Positions 23,538-31,225 of a stretch of 64,000 nt of DNA are shown here, piece by piece. The stretch covers positions 1 to 64,000 of the forward strand of contig JAKFYB010000008.1 in NCBI GenBank assembly GCA_021731085.1. Reading direction: 5' to 3'. How positions within the stretch are numbered: position 1 is the first letter of the stretch; every line of letters begins with the position of its first letter. This DNA is from Dehalococcoidia bacterium. GTDB taxonomy: Bacteria > Chloroflexota > Dehalococcoidia > DSTF01 > JACRBR01. Position numbers and translations under genes: made by a program. The notes under the pieces were generated by a model. That model searched no databases. It saw only the letters and a list, made by a program, of their open reading frames with translations, and was not told the DNA's origin.

Positions 23538-24905
23538 GCCCGACGTGTTGACCTGGGTAGCGTTAGCAACATCCGGACAATTGTCACGGCCCTGCGCGAA
23601 GCCATCGTCATCGGAGTCGAGAGCCCAGACCTGAATACTGGAACCACTGGCCGGATTTGGCGTCCCGAGATTCGTTGCCGTCGACTGGAACGCAACGAGA
23701 CGTCCCGAAGCACCCATTACCGGCAGCTGGCTAAACCCGTTTCCCTCGGTCGATCCTTGCTGGCTCACCTTGACGGTCGTTCCACCGGCGAGATCTCGTA
23801 GGTACACGTGGGATTGAAAGCCACTGTCGCCCGCCACCAGATTGGAGGCAGTGCTCAGGAACGACACGAACAAACCGTCATCACTGACTGCCGGCTGAGA
23901 GCTATTCGAATCAGATTGTGCTCCCACTGCGCCGATAGAGATCAACGTGAAAGAACTCGTCGAACGGTTCCACGCGTAGATGTCGTCTCGACCATTCGTG
24001 TCGACGGGTCCGAAGTTGCTCGACGAGGATTCGAACACAACCACGCTCCCGTCGGAGTTCACATCCGGGTTCTTGCTGTTGCTGGCACTAGAATTCTGGG
24101 TGATACGTTCAAGCGTCCCGTCGACGAGATCGCGGATGTACACGTCTTCATCCGCGTCTTGATCCTCCGGGAGCAGCCGCGAGCTCGTGGAGAAAACGGC
24201 GTACCGCCCATCTTTGCTAATCCGCACGTAAAGCGTTCCGGCGTGCCCCTCGGAACCGTCGCTCGCCCCGCTCAATTTCATTGTCGTCCCGAGCACCCTG
24301 TCGCGAACATATGCGTCTGTGGCGCCGTTGGTGTCAGGTGGCACCAGGCCGTCGGACAAGAACGCCACATACCGGCCATCTCCGCTGATGCTTGGGCCGC
24401 TGCTCCCCGACTGCCCAGGCGTTCCGTCCTCTTTGATGCTGATCAGTTCCGTCGTTCCTGTATAGACGTCGCGCACGAACACGTCGCGTCCGGAGAAATC
24501 AACATCTGAGAAGTTGATTGCCAGTGAATCGAAAGCGACGAATCTGCCGTCGTCACTTATGTCCGGGTTCAGGCTCTCGGCGTTACCTTGAGCCTCCGTC
24601 GATGAGACGCTCGCGCGGGTTGTGGAACCGAGTAGCCGATCCCGTACGAACACGTCAGAGCAAGCACCGATGATCGTATCGATTCCGCAGACGTTCGAGT
24701 CGCCATCGATCAGATTCGACGCACGCGACGAGAACGCCGCGAACCTTCCATCGCTCGTAATCGCCGGCCGGAGGCTGTCTCGGTTCGCCGCTGATCCGTC
24801 GTAGCGCACACTCGCGACGTCAAACACAGGACCCGCAGCGTCAGCCGCGGCTGCAAGCACCGCGATGACGCCGACAAGGGCTGTCGCAAACAACCTTGTT
24901 CGCAT
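22959..24905 (-). CDS. Secreted TolB-like (PD40) beta-propeller with TSP3-dockerin-like cassette
   Basis: 648 residues. The signal peptide is LFATALVGVIAVLAAAADA. Seven PD40-type blades follow, each with SxDGRxxAFxSxxxNL and a DxFVRDRxxGxT strand, giving one closed seven-bladed propeller (about 28-420). The last 193 residues are the shared cassette. PD40 propellers usually bind peptides or sugars; no catalytic residues are visible. The gap to the next minus-strand cassette gene is 81 bp, and no terminator is evident, so co-transcription with it is possible. Confidence 0.87.
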   Translation of the reverse strand: MRTRLFATALVGVIAVLAAAADAAGPVFDVASVRYDGSAANRDSLRPAITSDGRFAAFSSRASNLIDGDSNVCGIDTIIGACSDVFVRDRLLGSTTRASVSSTEAQGNAESLNPDISDDGRFVAFDSLAINFSDVDFSGRDVFVRDVYTGTTELISIKEDGTPGQSGSSGPSISGDGRYVAFLSDGLVPPDTNGATDAYVRDRVLGTTMKLSGASDGSEGHAGTLYVRISKDGRYAVFSTSSRLLPEDQDADEDVYIRDLVDGTLERITQNSSASNSKNPDVNSDGSVVVFESSSSNFGPVDTNGRDDIYAWNRSTSSFTLISIGAVGAQSDSNSSQPAVSDDGLFVSFLSTASNLVAGDSGFQSHVYLRDLAGGTTVKVSQQGSTEGNGFSQLPVMGASGRLVAFQSTATNLGTPNPASGSSIQVWALDSDDDGFAQGRDNCPDVANATQVNTSGNFIDQSPPYMATVDDKTWPNSDAAGDACDPDDDNDGMTDADEGDAGTECAAITDPLFPDSDGDRFLDGVECTLGTDPTVFAIKPAITACGATTDVDGDKLSERIEYCFYGTDPNNSDSDGDKAFDGAKDGCEAASLNGDRIVNVADMGMLAAAIGNVMFRVVSVDVNKDGAWNPADQGLVASFISPAGQCPG

Positions 24906-24955
24906 GCTGCCTCCGGCCCCAGTCTACACCTGTGCCCTAGCGCAGGTTGACGCCG

Positions 24956-25534
24956 TTACCCCGGACATTGCCCCGCAGGCGAAATGAAGCTCGCAACAAG
25001 ACCCTGGTCGGCGGGATTCCAGGCACCATCCTTGTTGACGTCAACGCTCACCACACGGAACATGACGTTGCCAATCGCCGATGCCAGCATGCCCATGTCC
25101 GCGACGTTGACGACGCGGTCGCCGTTGAGCGATGCCGCCTCGCACCCATCCTTCGCGCCATCGAATCCTTTATCGCCATCGCTGTCGCTGTTCCCGGGAT
25201 CTGTACCGTAGAAGCACACTTCGATGCGCTCGCTCAGCTTGTCGCCGTCAACGTCGGTCGTCGCCCCGCACGCCGTGATAGCTGGCTTGCTGGCGAACAC
25301 GGTCGGATCCGTGCCCAACGTGCACTCGGCGCCGTCGAGGAAGCGGTCGCCGTCCGTGTCACGCACGAGCGGGTTCGTGATCGCACCGGAGCACGCCGCA
25401 CCCGAGGCTTCGTCGGCATCCGAAACGCCGTCATTGTCGTCGTCGGCGTCGCACGGATCGCCTGTGGCATCGGATCCAGGCACGGTCTTGTCATCTACAG
25501 ACGTTGAGTACGGCGGGCTGTGATCGATGAAGTT
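24956..25534 (-). repeat. C-terminal Asp-rich cassette, copy 4 (NHL gene)
   Basis: A 193-codon module from NFIDHSPPY to the stop with all calcium-loop Asp residues present (DADDDNDG, DTDGDRFLDG, DVDGDKLS, DSDGDKGFDG). Confidence 0.9.
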
Positions 25535-27754
25535 GCGCGTGTTGTTCGCCTGGTCGGTGTTCGCCAGCGCCGGGCAGTTGTCGATGGCGTCGAAGACGTC
25601 GTCGGCATCGAGGTCGACATCCGGTGTCATGAGGCGAACCTGATAGTCGGCGCCCAGGTACAGCACGCCGGTAGCGGCATCGATTGCGAGCGGCTTGTAG
25701 TCAGCGACGGTCGCATACAGCGCCGGGCCACCGTTGCCACTATCTGTATTGCCATTGCAAGTGATTATGAACGTACCCGCGACTGTCCGGACGATGCCCG
25801 CCGAAATGCGCCGAATACGGCAGGTGCCGTCCCTCACGAAGACCTCACCGTTGCGAACGGCGATAGCAGCTGGCCGAAAGCCAGTTGTCGTGGCAGGGAC
25901 GTTATCTTCAACCTCATCCAGAACGTTGATGCAGGTGCCGTCCCCACCGATTGTTTGCACGACGCCCGCTGCGATTCGGCGTACGCGGCAGTTGGTGACG
26001 GACGAGGTGCCAACAACTACCTCGTTCAGATACAAGTCTCCGTTGGAATCAACCGCGAAGTCGCCGGAGCCGAGCTGTGTCGAGCTTGGTGCAGCGCCAT
26101 CGCCGTTGTATCCGCAGACGCCCGTGCCCGCGAATGTCGTGATCGTCCCTGCCGAGATCTTCCGGATGCGGCACGTCGGTGAGCCCGAGCGGATGAACAC
26201 ATCGCCCGCGGGATCGATGGCGAGGGAGCCGCTTTCGATCTGAGCCGCCAATGCCGGACCGTTGTCACCTGAGTACCCGCATGCCCCCGCCCCAGCGACG
26301 TGCGTGTACACAGCGCCGGACACGCGGGTGACACGACAACCAACGCCGTCCACGCTCTCGAAGATATGCAGCTCGCCGGACGGCGCAATCGCCATATCGA
26401 CCGGCCGTCCGAACGAAGTGGTCGCGGCGGCGCCGTCTGTTGACATCGCACATGTGCCGCTTCCCGCGACTGTGGTGATTATCCCGCCAGCAACTCTGCG
26501 CACCACGCAGTTGAAGACCTCCGAAATGTACACATCTCCGTTCGGAGCAACGGCGATGCCTCCACAGCACGACAGGCCCGCACTCTCCGCAGGTCCACCA
26601 TCACCTCCCGAGTCACAGCCAAACGCGATGCGGCCACGTCCCGCGAACGTACTGATCGTGCCGCCGGTCACGACTCTCACGCGACAGTTGTTGCTTTCGG
26701 CGATGTAAACGCCGCCGCCTTCAACCATCACATCCACCGGCTGGTGAATCTTCGCCGCTGTTGCGGGCCCGCCGTCTCCGGCTTGCTGCGGATCTGCCTG
26801 TCCATCGCATACGGAGCCGGCGATAGAGTTGATGACACCGCCGCTGATCACGCGGACGCGGCAACTACCCGTATCACCGAAATAGATATCGCCGTTAGTG
26901 TCGAGGCTGATGCCCTGGGGTTGCGCCAGGCTCGCGCTCAAGGCCGGCCCGCCGTCACCACCACTGCCACACGGCGGTCCACCAGCGATCCGCGTGATGA
27001 TGCCACCCGAGATTCGCCGCAGGGCGCAGTTCTGCCGCTCCAGCATGTAGATGTCGCCGTTCGCGGCGATCGCGAGACTATGTGGTGTCATGTTCCCGAG
27101 CAGCGGCGGCCCGCCGTCACCACCGCCCCCAGCCAGGACGCAGTTGCCGCTGCCGGCGATAGTCGTGATGATGCCGCCACTCAAGTGACGGATGCGACAA
27201 GCCGCTTCGTCGGCGATGAGAAGGTCACCGTCCGCCTCGAGCGCGATCCCCGTCGGTCTGATTCCCGCAGACATCGCCGCGATCGTGTTGCCATTGAACG
27301 TGCACCCTCCCGAGCCAGCGATCGTGCTGATCATGCCGCCGGAGACGAGCCTGATGCGGCATCCGTCCGCGAGGTACACGTCCCCCGAAGGTGCGACGGC
27401 GATCGATGTGATGGCGCCGATCTGTGCACTCGTCGCAGGCCCGCCGTCTCCGGAGAACCCGCACACGCCCGTGCCCGCGAACGCCGTCACGACACCGCCT
27501 GTGATTCGGTACACGAAGCAACGAATGTCGGCCGCAACGAACATGTCACCGGACGGATCACCGGCGATCGCGGACGGCTTGTTGATCGCGATCTCTGCAG
27601 CAGGGGCGCCGGTGCCGCTCCACCCACCCGCGAACTTGTCGATGTATCCCTGCGGTGGGATCGCGCGCGCGGTGTCGCCAGACGCAACGAAGGCAAGTAG
27701 CGCCACCGCGACCAGCATCGCGACCAGGCCAAACCTCGTGCTTATGTTGCGCAT
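24956..27754 (-). CDS. Secreted Cys-rich NHL-repeat double propeller with TSP3-dockerin-like cassette
   Basis: 932 residues from MRNISTRFGLVAMLV (GGAGGG upstream); the track's extra 48 residues are spurious. A signal peptide is followed by about eleven clear NHL-like blades and one degenerate blade. Each has a consensus like CRIRxISGGIITTIAG then GxGxCGxxGDGGPA and GDxYxAD. Twelve blades would fit two six-bladed propellers. Most blades carry a repeating Cys pair, implying disulfides. The shared calcium cassette ends the protein. It is the first gene of the four-gene tandem array, with a 50-bp gap to the next. Confidence 0.87.
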   Translation of the reverse strand: MRNISTRFGLVAMLVAVALLAFVASGDTARAIPPQGYIDKFAGGWSGTGAPAAEIAINKPSAIAGDPSGDMFVAADIRCFVYRITGGVVTAFAGTGVCGFSGDGGPATSAQIGAITSIAVAPSGDVYLADGCRIRLVSGGMISTIAGSGGCTFNGNTIAAMSAGIRPTGIALEADGDLLIADEAACRIRHLSGGIITTIAGSGNCVLAGGGGDGGPPLLGNMTPHSLAIAANGDIYMLERQNCALRRISGGIITRIAGGPPCGSGGDGGPALSASLAQPQGISLDTNGDIYFGDTGSCRVRVISGGVINSIAGSVCDGQADPQQAGDGGPATAAKIHQPVDVMVEGGGVYIAESNNCRVRVVTGGTISTFAGRGRIAFGCDSGGDGGPAESAGLSCCGGIAVAPNGDVYISEVFNCVVRRVAGGIITTVAGSGTCAMSTDGAAATTSFGRPVDMAIAPSGELHIFESVDGVGCRVTRVSGAVYTHVAGAGACGYSGDNGPALAAQIESGSLAIDPAGDVFIRSGSPTCRIRKISAGTITTFAGTGVCGYNGDGAAPSSTQLGSGDFAVDSNGDLYLNEVVVGTSSVTNCRVRRIAAGVVQTIGGDGTCINVLDEVEDNVPATTTGFRPAAIAVRNGEVFVRDGTCRIRRISAGIVRTVAGTFIITCNGNTDSGNGGPALYATVADYKPLAIDAATGVLYLGADYQVRLMTPDVDLDADDVFDAIDNCPALANTDQANNTRNFIDHSPPYSTSVDDKTVPGSDATGDPCDADDDNDGVSDADEASGAACSGAITNPLVRDTDGDRFLDGAECTLGTDPTVFASKPAITACGATTDVDGDKLSERIEVCFYGTDPGNSDSDGDKGFDGAKDGCEAASLNGDRVVNVADMGMLASAIGNVMFRVVSVDVNKDGAWNPADQGLVASFISPAGQCPG

Positions 27755-28239
27755 GAACCCTCCAGTGGCGCCTATCGTCGCACAGCAACCTCCACATTGC
27801 AACAGTGGCGGGCCGAATCGAGGTGGACAACCATAGCCCAGTCCGTAGGCCAAGGGGTGTCCGAACCGGTGCTCGAACTCCAACCCCCAGAATGGCACTC
27901 GCCAGATTCACATTCGCAGCCGACGCGTCCATCATCGCCGACGTCGTTGTCATCGAACTCGGTGAAAGTCGTGGAAATAGGGCTCGAGCAGGTTGGCGGC
28001 GAGCGATGGCTGTTGGTCGATGGACGCGGGGAGTATTTCTACGTTGAATCACGATCCTCTGCGCGGCCAGCAACCATGGCAGCCGCGCTATCGCATTGAG
28101 CAATTGCGCTGATCGACGAAGATGCTCGGGTTTGCTCACCATGACCCGGACGGAGACAGCCGGCGCTATCGCCAGCGATGTCACGGCTGCACGGCGACGG
28201 GCATGCCACAGCACGCCCAACATCCAACACCCGGCGGAC
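27755..28239. other. Gene-free stretch (~480 bp)
   Basis: This lies between the divergent-facing end of the SDR gene and the NHL gene start. ORFs here in the track lack ribosome sites and family features, and I see no hairpin with a T-run. It presumably holds the promoter for the NHL array. Confidence 0.5.
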
Positions 28240-28269
28240 GGAATCGCGCGGGCTGAAGTCCCGCGCTAC
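28240..28269. repeat. Family A palindrome, left flank of the SDR gene
   Basis: Core GCGCGGGCTGAAGTCCCGCG. A 30-bp sequence here matches 29 of 30 bases with the copy at 29037-29066 in the same orientation. Confidence 0.8.
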
Positions 28270-28278
28270 CGGAGCCTT

Positions 28279-29004
28279 CTATCGCGCGGTCCAGCCTCCG
28301 TCTACTACGAAGGAGGCGCCGGTGACGAAGGAAGCGTCATCGGAGGCGAGGAAGAGGGCGACGGCGGCTACCTCTTCGGGCTCGCCCATGCGGCCGAGGG
28401 CGCTGTTGTCGTTCATGTAATCGGTGAGGTTGAAGCTGACGAGAGGGTCGGTCATCTGCGTCTTGATCCAGCCGGGGTTGATGCAGTTCACGCGCACGCC
28501 CTGCCGACCGAAGTTTGTCGCGTAGTGCTTTGTGAGGCCGACGACGCCGTGCTTGGACGCGGTGTACCCCTCGACGCCCGGGAACGGCACGCTGATCAGG
28601 CCGAGCATCGACGAGAGATTGACGATTGATCCGCCGCCCGTCTTGGTCATGGCTTCGACGGCATGCTTGAGGCCGTAGTAGACGCCGTTAAGGTTGATTT
28701 CGATCGTGCGGTCGTATTCACCGCCGCCGGAGATGCCCGCGTTGTTGACGAGAATGTCGATCTTGCCAAAGGCGTCGACGGTCGCGTCGATGGCGGCCTT
28801 CACTTCTTCCTCCTTCGACGTGTCGCAGTGGTTCACGGCCGATGGGCGCTCAAGCTCGGCTTCGACGGCGCGCGCCGCGTCGTCGTTGATGTCGCTGACG
28901 ACGACGCTTGCGCCTTCGAGCGAGAAGCGGATGGCCATGGCGCGGCCGATTCCCTGGCCAGCGCCTGTGATGAGCGCGCTCTTTCCTGCGAGTCGGTCTC
29001 CCAT
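28279..29004 (-). CDS. Short-chain dehydrogenase/reductase (SDR)
   Basis: 241 residues from MGDRLAGKSALITGAGQGIG; AAGGAG lies upstream and the track's extra 32 residues fall in a repeat. Classical SDR features are cofactor TGAGQGIGRAMA, DINDDAARA, NNAG, catalytic Ser in VNLSSMLG and YTASK. It is a cytosolic NAD(P)-dependent alcohol/ketone oxidoreductase of unknown substrate. The gene is flanked closely on both sides by directly repeated family A palindromes. Confidence 0.94.
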   Translation of the reverse strand: MGDRLAGKSALITGAGQGIGRAMAIRFSLEGASVVVSDINDDAARAVEAELERPSAVNHCDTSKEEEVKAAIDATVDAFGKIDILVNNAGISGGGEYDRTIEINLNGVYYGLKHAVEAMTKTGGGSIVNLSSMLGLISVPFPGVEGYTASKHGVVGLTKHYATNFGRQGVRVNCINPGWIKTQMTDPLVSFNLTDYMNDNSALGRMGEPEEVAAVALFLASDDASFVTGASFVVDGGWTAR

Positions 29005-29036
29005 GGTGATGCTCCTTCTTCTTCTACACGACTCGC

Positions 29037-29066
29037 GGAATCGCGCGGGCTGAAGGCCCGCGCTAC
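29037..29066. repeat. Family A palindrome, right flank of the SDR gene
   Basis: Core GCGCGGGCTGAAGGCCCGCG, same orientation as the copy at 28240. Confidence 0.8.
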
Positions 29067-29169
29067 AAGGGGCGAAATCAGCGGCACTGTGACACGTCAT
29101 TCAGGTTCGATCCAGCTTCGGAACCTAAATCAAGACGCTGATATAGTGCCGCGTCAATCGGTGACTCTC

Positions 29170-29197
29170 GCGACGGGCGAGGGCGCCCGTCCTCCTG
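29170..29197. repeat. 28-bp dispersed palindromic repeat (family D), second copy
   Basis: Identical over 28 bp to 11758-11785 and ends 18 bp before the flavin reductase start. Confidence 0.75.
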
Positions 29198-29214
29198 CAT
29201 GAGGGAAAACGTCT

Positions 29215-29703
29215 TTGGCCGTCGATCCGCTTGAGTTCCGAACGATCATCGGTCACTTCGCGACCGGGGTGACGGTGATCACGACTTGCGATGGCGACAA
29301 GCTGCACGGGATGACGGCCAATGCTGTCTCCTCGCTCTCGCTCGACCCCGTGATGGTGCTGATCTGCGTCGACAAGACGACGTACGCGCACGGTGTGATC
29401 AGCGATGGCGGTGTGTTCGTCGTGAACATTCTGGGCGAGCATCAGGAGACGTTGTCGCGTGTGTTCGCGAAGAAGGGCGAACCGGAAGTCGGTTCACTGC
29501 GCGGGCAGCCCTACCGTCTGGGCGAGACGGGCGCGCCTATCCTCGCCGATTGCCTGGCGTTCATCGAGTGCCGTGTTGCCAACACGCTTGATGGCGGCGA
29601 CCACACGATCTTTCTTGGCTCCGTCGTGAGCGAGGGCGTCGAGAACGACAACGTGAAGCCGTTGCTGTTCTATCGGGGCGGCTACCACACGATGGTCGGA
29701 TAG
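29215..29703 (+). CDS. Flavin reductase-like (FMN-binding) domain protein
   Basis: 162 residues. The TTG start has GAGGGA about 9 nt upstream. The N-terminal FRTIIGHFATGVTVITTCDG and GMTANAVSSLSLDPVMVLICV are characteristic of HpaC/DIM6-type FMN reductases. It likely reduces flavin for a partner monooxygenase, which is not obvious nearby. The following acyltransferase starts 9 bp after the stop. Confidence 0.9.
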   Translation: MAVDPLEFRTIIGHFATGVTVITTCDGDKLHGMTANAVSSLSLDPVMVLICVDKTTYAHGVISDGGVFVVNILGEHQETLSRVFAKKGEPEVGSLRGQPYRLGETGAPILADCLAFIECRVANTLDGGDHTIFLGSVVSEGVENDNVKPLLFYRGGYHTMVG

Positions 29704-29712
29704 CGGGCGTCT

Positions 29713-31020
29713 GTGAAGGCGCCCATCACGACGTCGATGAACGCGCGCGGACGGATCGCGTCGATCGACATACTGCGCGGCTTCGCCATCCTCTGGGTCA
29801 TCGGCTACCACACCTGGACGGATCTGCGCTTCCCCAACGTCTACCCGGAGCAGTCCGACGCCTTTCGCGAAATCACGCGACAGCTTGGCGACACCGACAT
29901 CGCTGGCGCGATCGGAGCCGCGTTCGAGGCGCTGCTGCGGGTCGGGTATCTCGGTGTGCCCTTGTTCATGCTGCTAAGCGGGTATTCGCTGACGTTGACG
30001 GCACTCGCGCGCGGTACGGCGACTGATCGCGAGTGGCGGGCAGTGCCCCGTCGGCTGCGCAAGGTGATGCGCCCGTACTGGGCGGGGTTCGCGATCACGG
30101 TCTCGTTCGCTCTCGCGCTGGCAACAATGCAGTGGCAGCGGCACGGCGGCGCGCCGCTCGGTGACTACCTCCGATACGGCGACATCAGCCTGAAGGCCGA
30201 CCAGTTGTTTGCAGGCGCGTTCCTCGTGCCACGCATCTTTCGCAACGAGTGGCAGTTCGCGCCTTCCGGGGCGCTGTGGTTCGTGCTGGTCGTCGTTCAG
30301 TACTACTTGTTGTATCCGCTGTTACTGCGGGCCCTTCAGCGATTCGGCGCGATCGCGCTGGTGGGGGGCACGCTTGCGATCACGATGCTCTCATTGATCG
30401 CGATGATTGGGGCGTCGGGAGACCTGCTTCAGTACCGGAGCTGGGTGGAGATGGGTGCGCCGTTCCGGATCGTCGAGTTCGGCGTGGGGATGGCTTTGGC
30501 GAGCGTCTTCGTTGGCCATCGCGTTATCGCCGGAGTGTGGACGCGTCCCCTCGGCGCCACGGCGTCGATTGCGGCTGGCGCTGCGATCTTCGTTGTGGGC
30601 TGCATGATCGGTCTGGACGACGGATACGTGTCGGCGGTTCAGTGGCCGCTCGTGATCGCGGGCCTTTCGCTTATGGCGATGCCGCTGCTTGCGAAGCAAC
30701 CGGGCGCGTTTGAAGCCGCGCCACCGATGCGGGCGTTCGCCTGGGTGGGGGTTGTTTCGTACACGGTGCTGATCATCAACGAGCCGCTGCGCTCGATCAC
30801 GCACACGATGCGAGCCGAGGGTGCGGCGACGGCGTGGCTGACGCTGTGGGTGATAGTGGGGCTTTTTCCGCTGACATTTCTGCTGGCGCGGCCGCTGGCC
30901 CGGGTTCTGGGTCTCGTTGAACGCGAGTCCGCAACACCTGTGACGATTGGAGAGCTCGTCGACGGAGCGCCGAGCCCGGAAGGACGCACGGTCGCCAGTG
31001 AGAAACCGCGGCGGAGCTGA
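29713..31020 (+). CDS. Acyltransferase 3 family membrane protein
   Basis: 435 residues with about 10 membrane segments. The N-terminal family signature is RIASIDILRGFAILWVIGYHTW, with the conserved His. These enzymes O-acylate surface polysaccharides or lipids. The GTG at 29713 is the track start; the ATG at 29737 is an alternative. The stop TGA and the last codons (RRS) come from a dispersed GGAGCTGAAGCTCC palindrome, so the native C-terminus may have been altered by repeat insertion. Confidence 0.88.
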   Translation: MKAPITTSMNARGRIASIDILRGFAILWVIGYHTWTDLRFPNVYPEQSDAFREITRQLGDTDIAGAIGAAFEALLRVGYLGVPLFMLLSGYSLTLTALARGTATDREWRAVPRRLRKVMRPYWAGFAITVSFALALATMQWQRHGGAPLGDYLRYGDISLKADQLFAGAFLVPRIFRNEWQFAPSGALWFVLVVVQYYLLYPLLLRALQRFGAIALVGGTLAITMLSLIAMIGASGDLLQYRSWVEMGAPFRIVEFGVGMALASVFVGHRVIAGVWTRPLGATASIAAGAAIFVVGCMIGLDDGYVSAVQWPLVIAGLSLMAMPLLAKQPGAFEAAPPMRAFAWVGVVSYTVLIINEPLRSITHTMRAEGAATAWLTLWVIVGLFPLTFLLARPLARVLGLVERESATPVTIGELVDGAPSPEGRTVASEKPRRS

Positions 31021-31031
31021 AGCTCCGCGAG
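31008..31031. repeat. Dispersed palindrome (family B)
   Basis: GCGGCGGAGCTGAAGCTCCGC; it supplies the stop codon of the acyltransferase gene. Other copies are at 40587 and 41077. Confidence 0.75.
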
Positions 31032-31132
31032 CACAGTCCTCGATCAGCGCGCGGTTCGTTTTGAGTCACTGACATACTGAAGTGCTGACACTCTCCGCCG
31101 CATCGCCTTACCATCGGGCTTACGCCGCTGCG

Positions 31133-31161
31133 TTGCCGCGCTTTGGAGCCGATGATACGAT
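31133..31161 (+). promoter_or_regulatory. Sigma-70-type promoter
   Basis: TTGCCG and TACGAT are separated by 17 bp, about 65 nt before the ATG at 31226. Confidence 0.5.
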
Positions 31162-31225
31162 CGCACGTAACGCGAAGTCAGGGATCCCCCTGATTTCACG
31201 CCGAATCCGAGGGGCAATCGACCAC

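Noticed and set aside
27797-28099. Possible 100-aa gene upstream of the NHL gene
   Set aside because: It has no ribosome site, no family features and no terminator; an overlapping minus frame is equally open.
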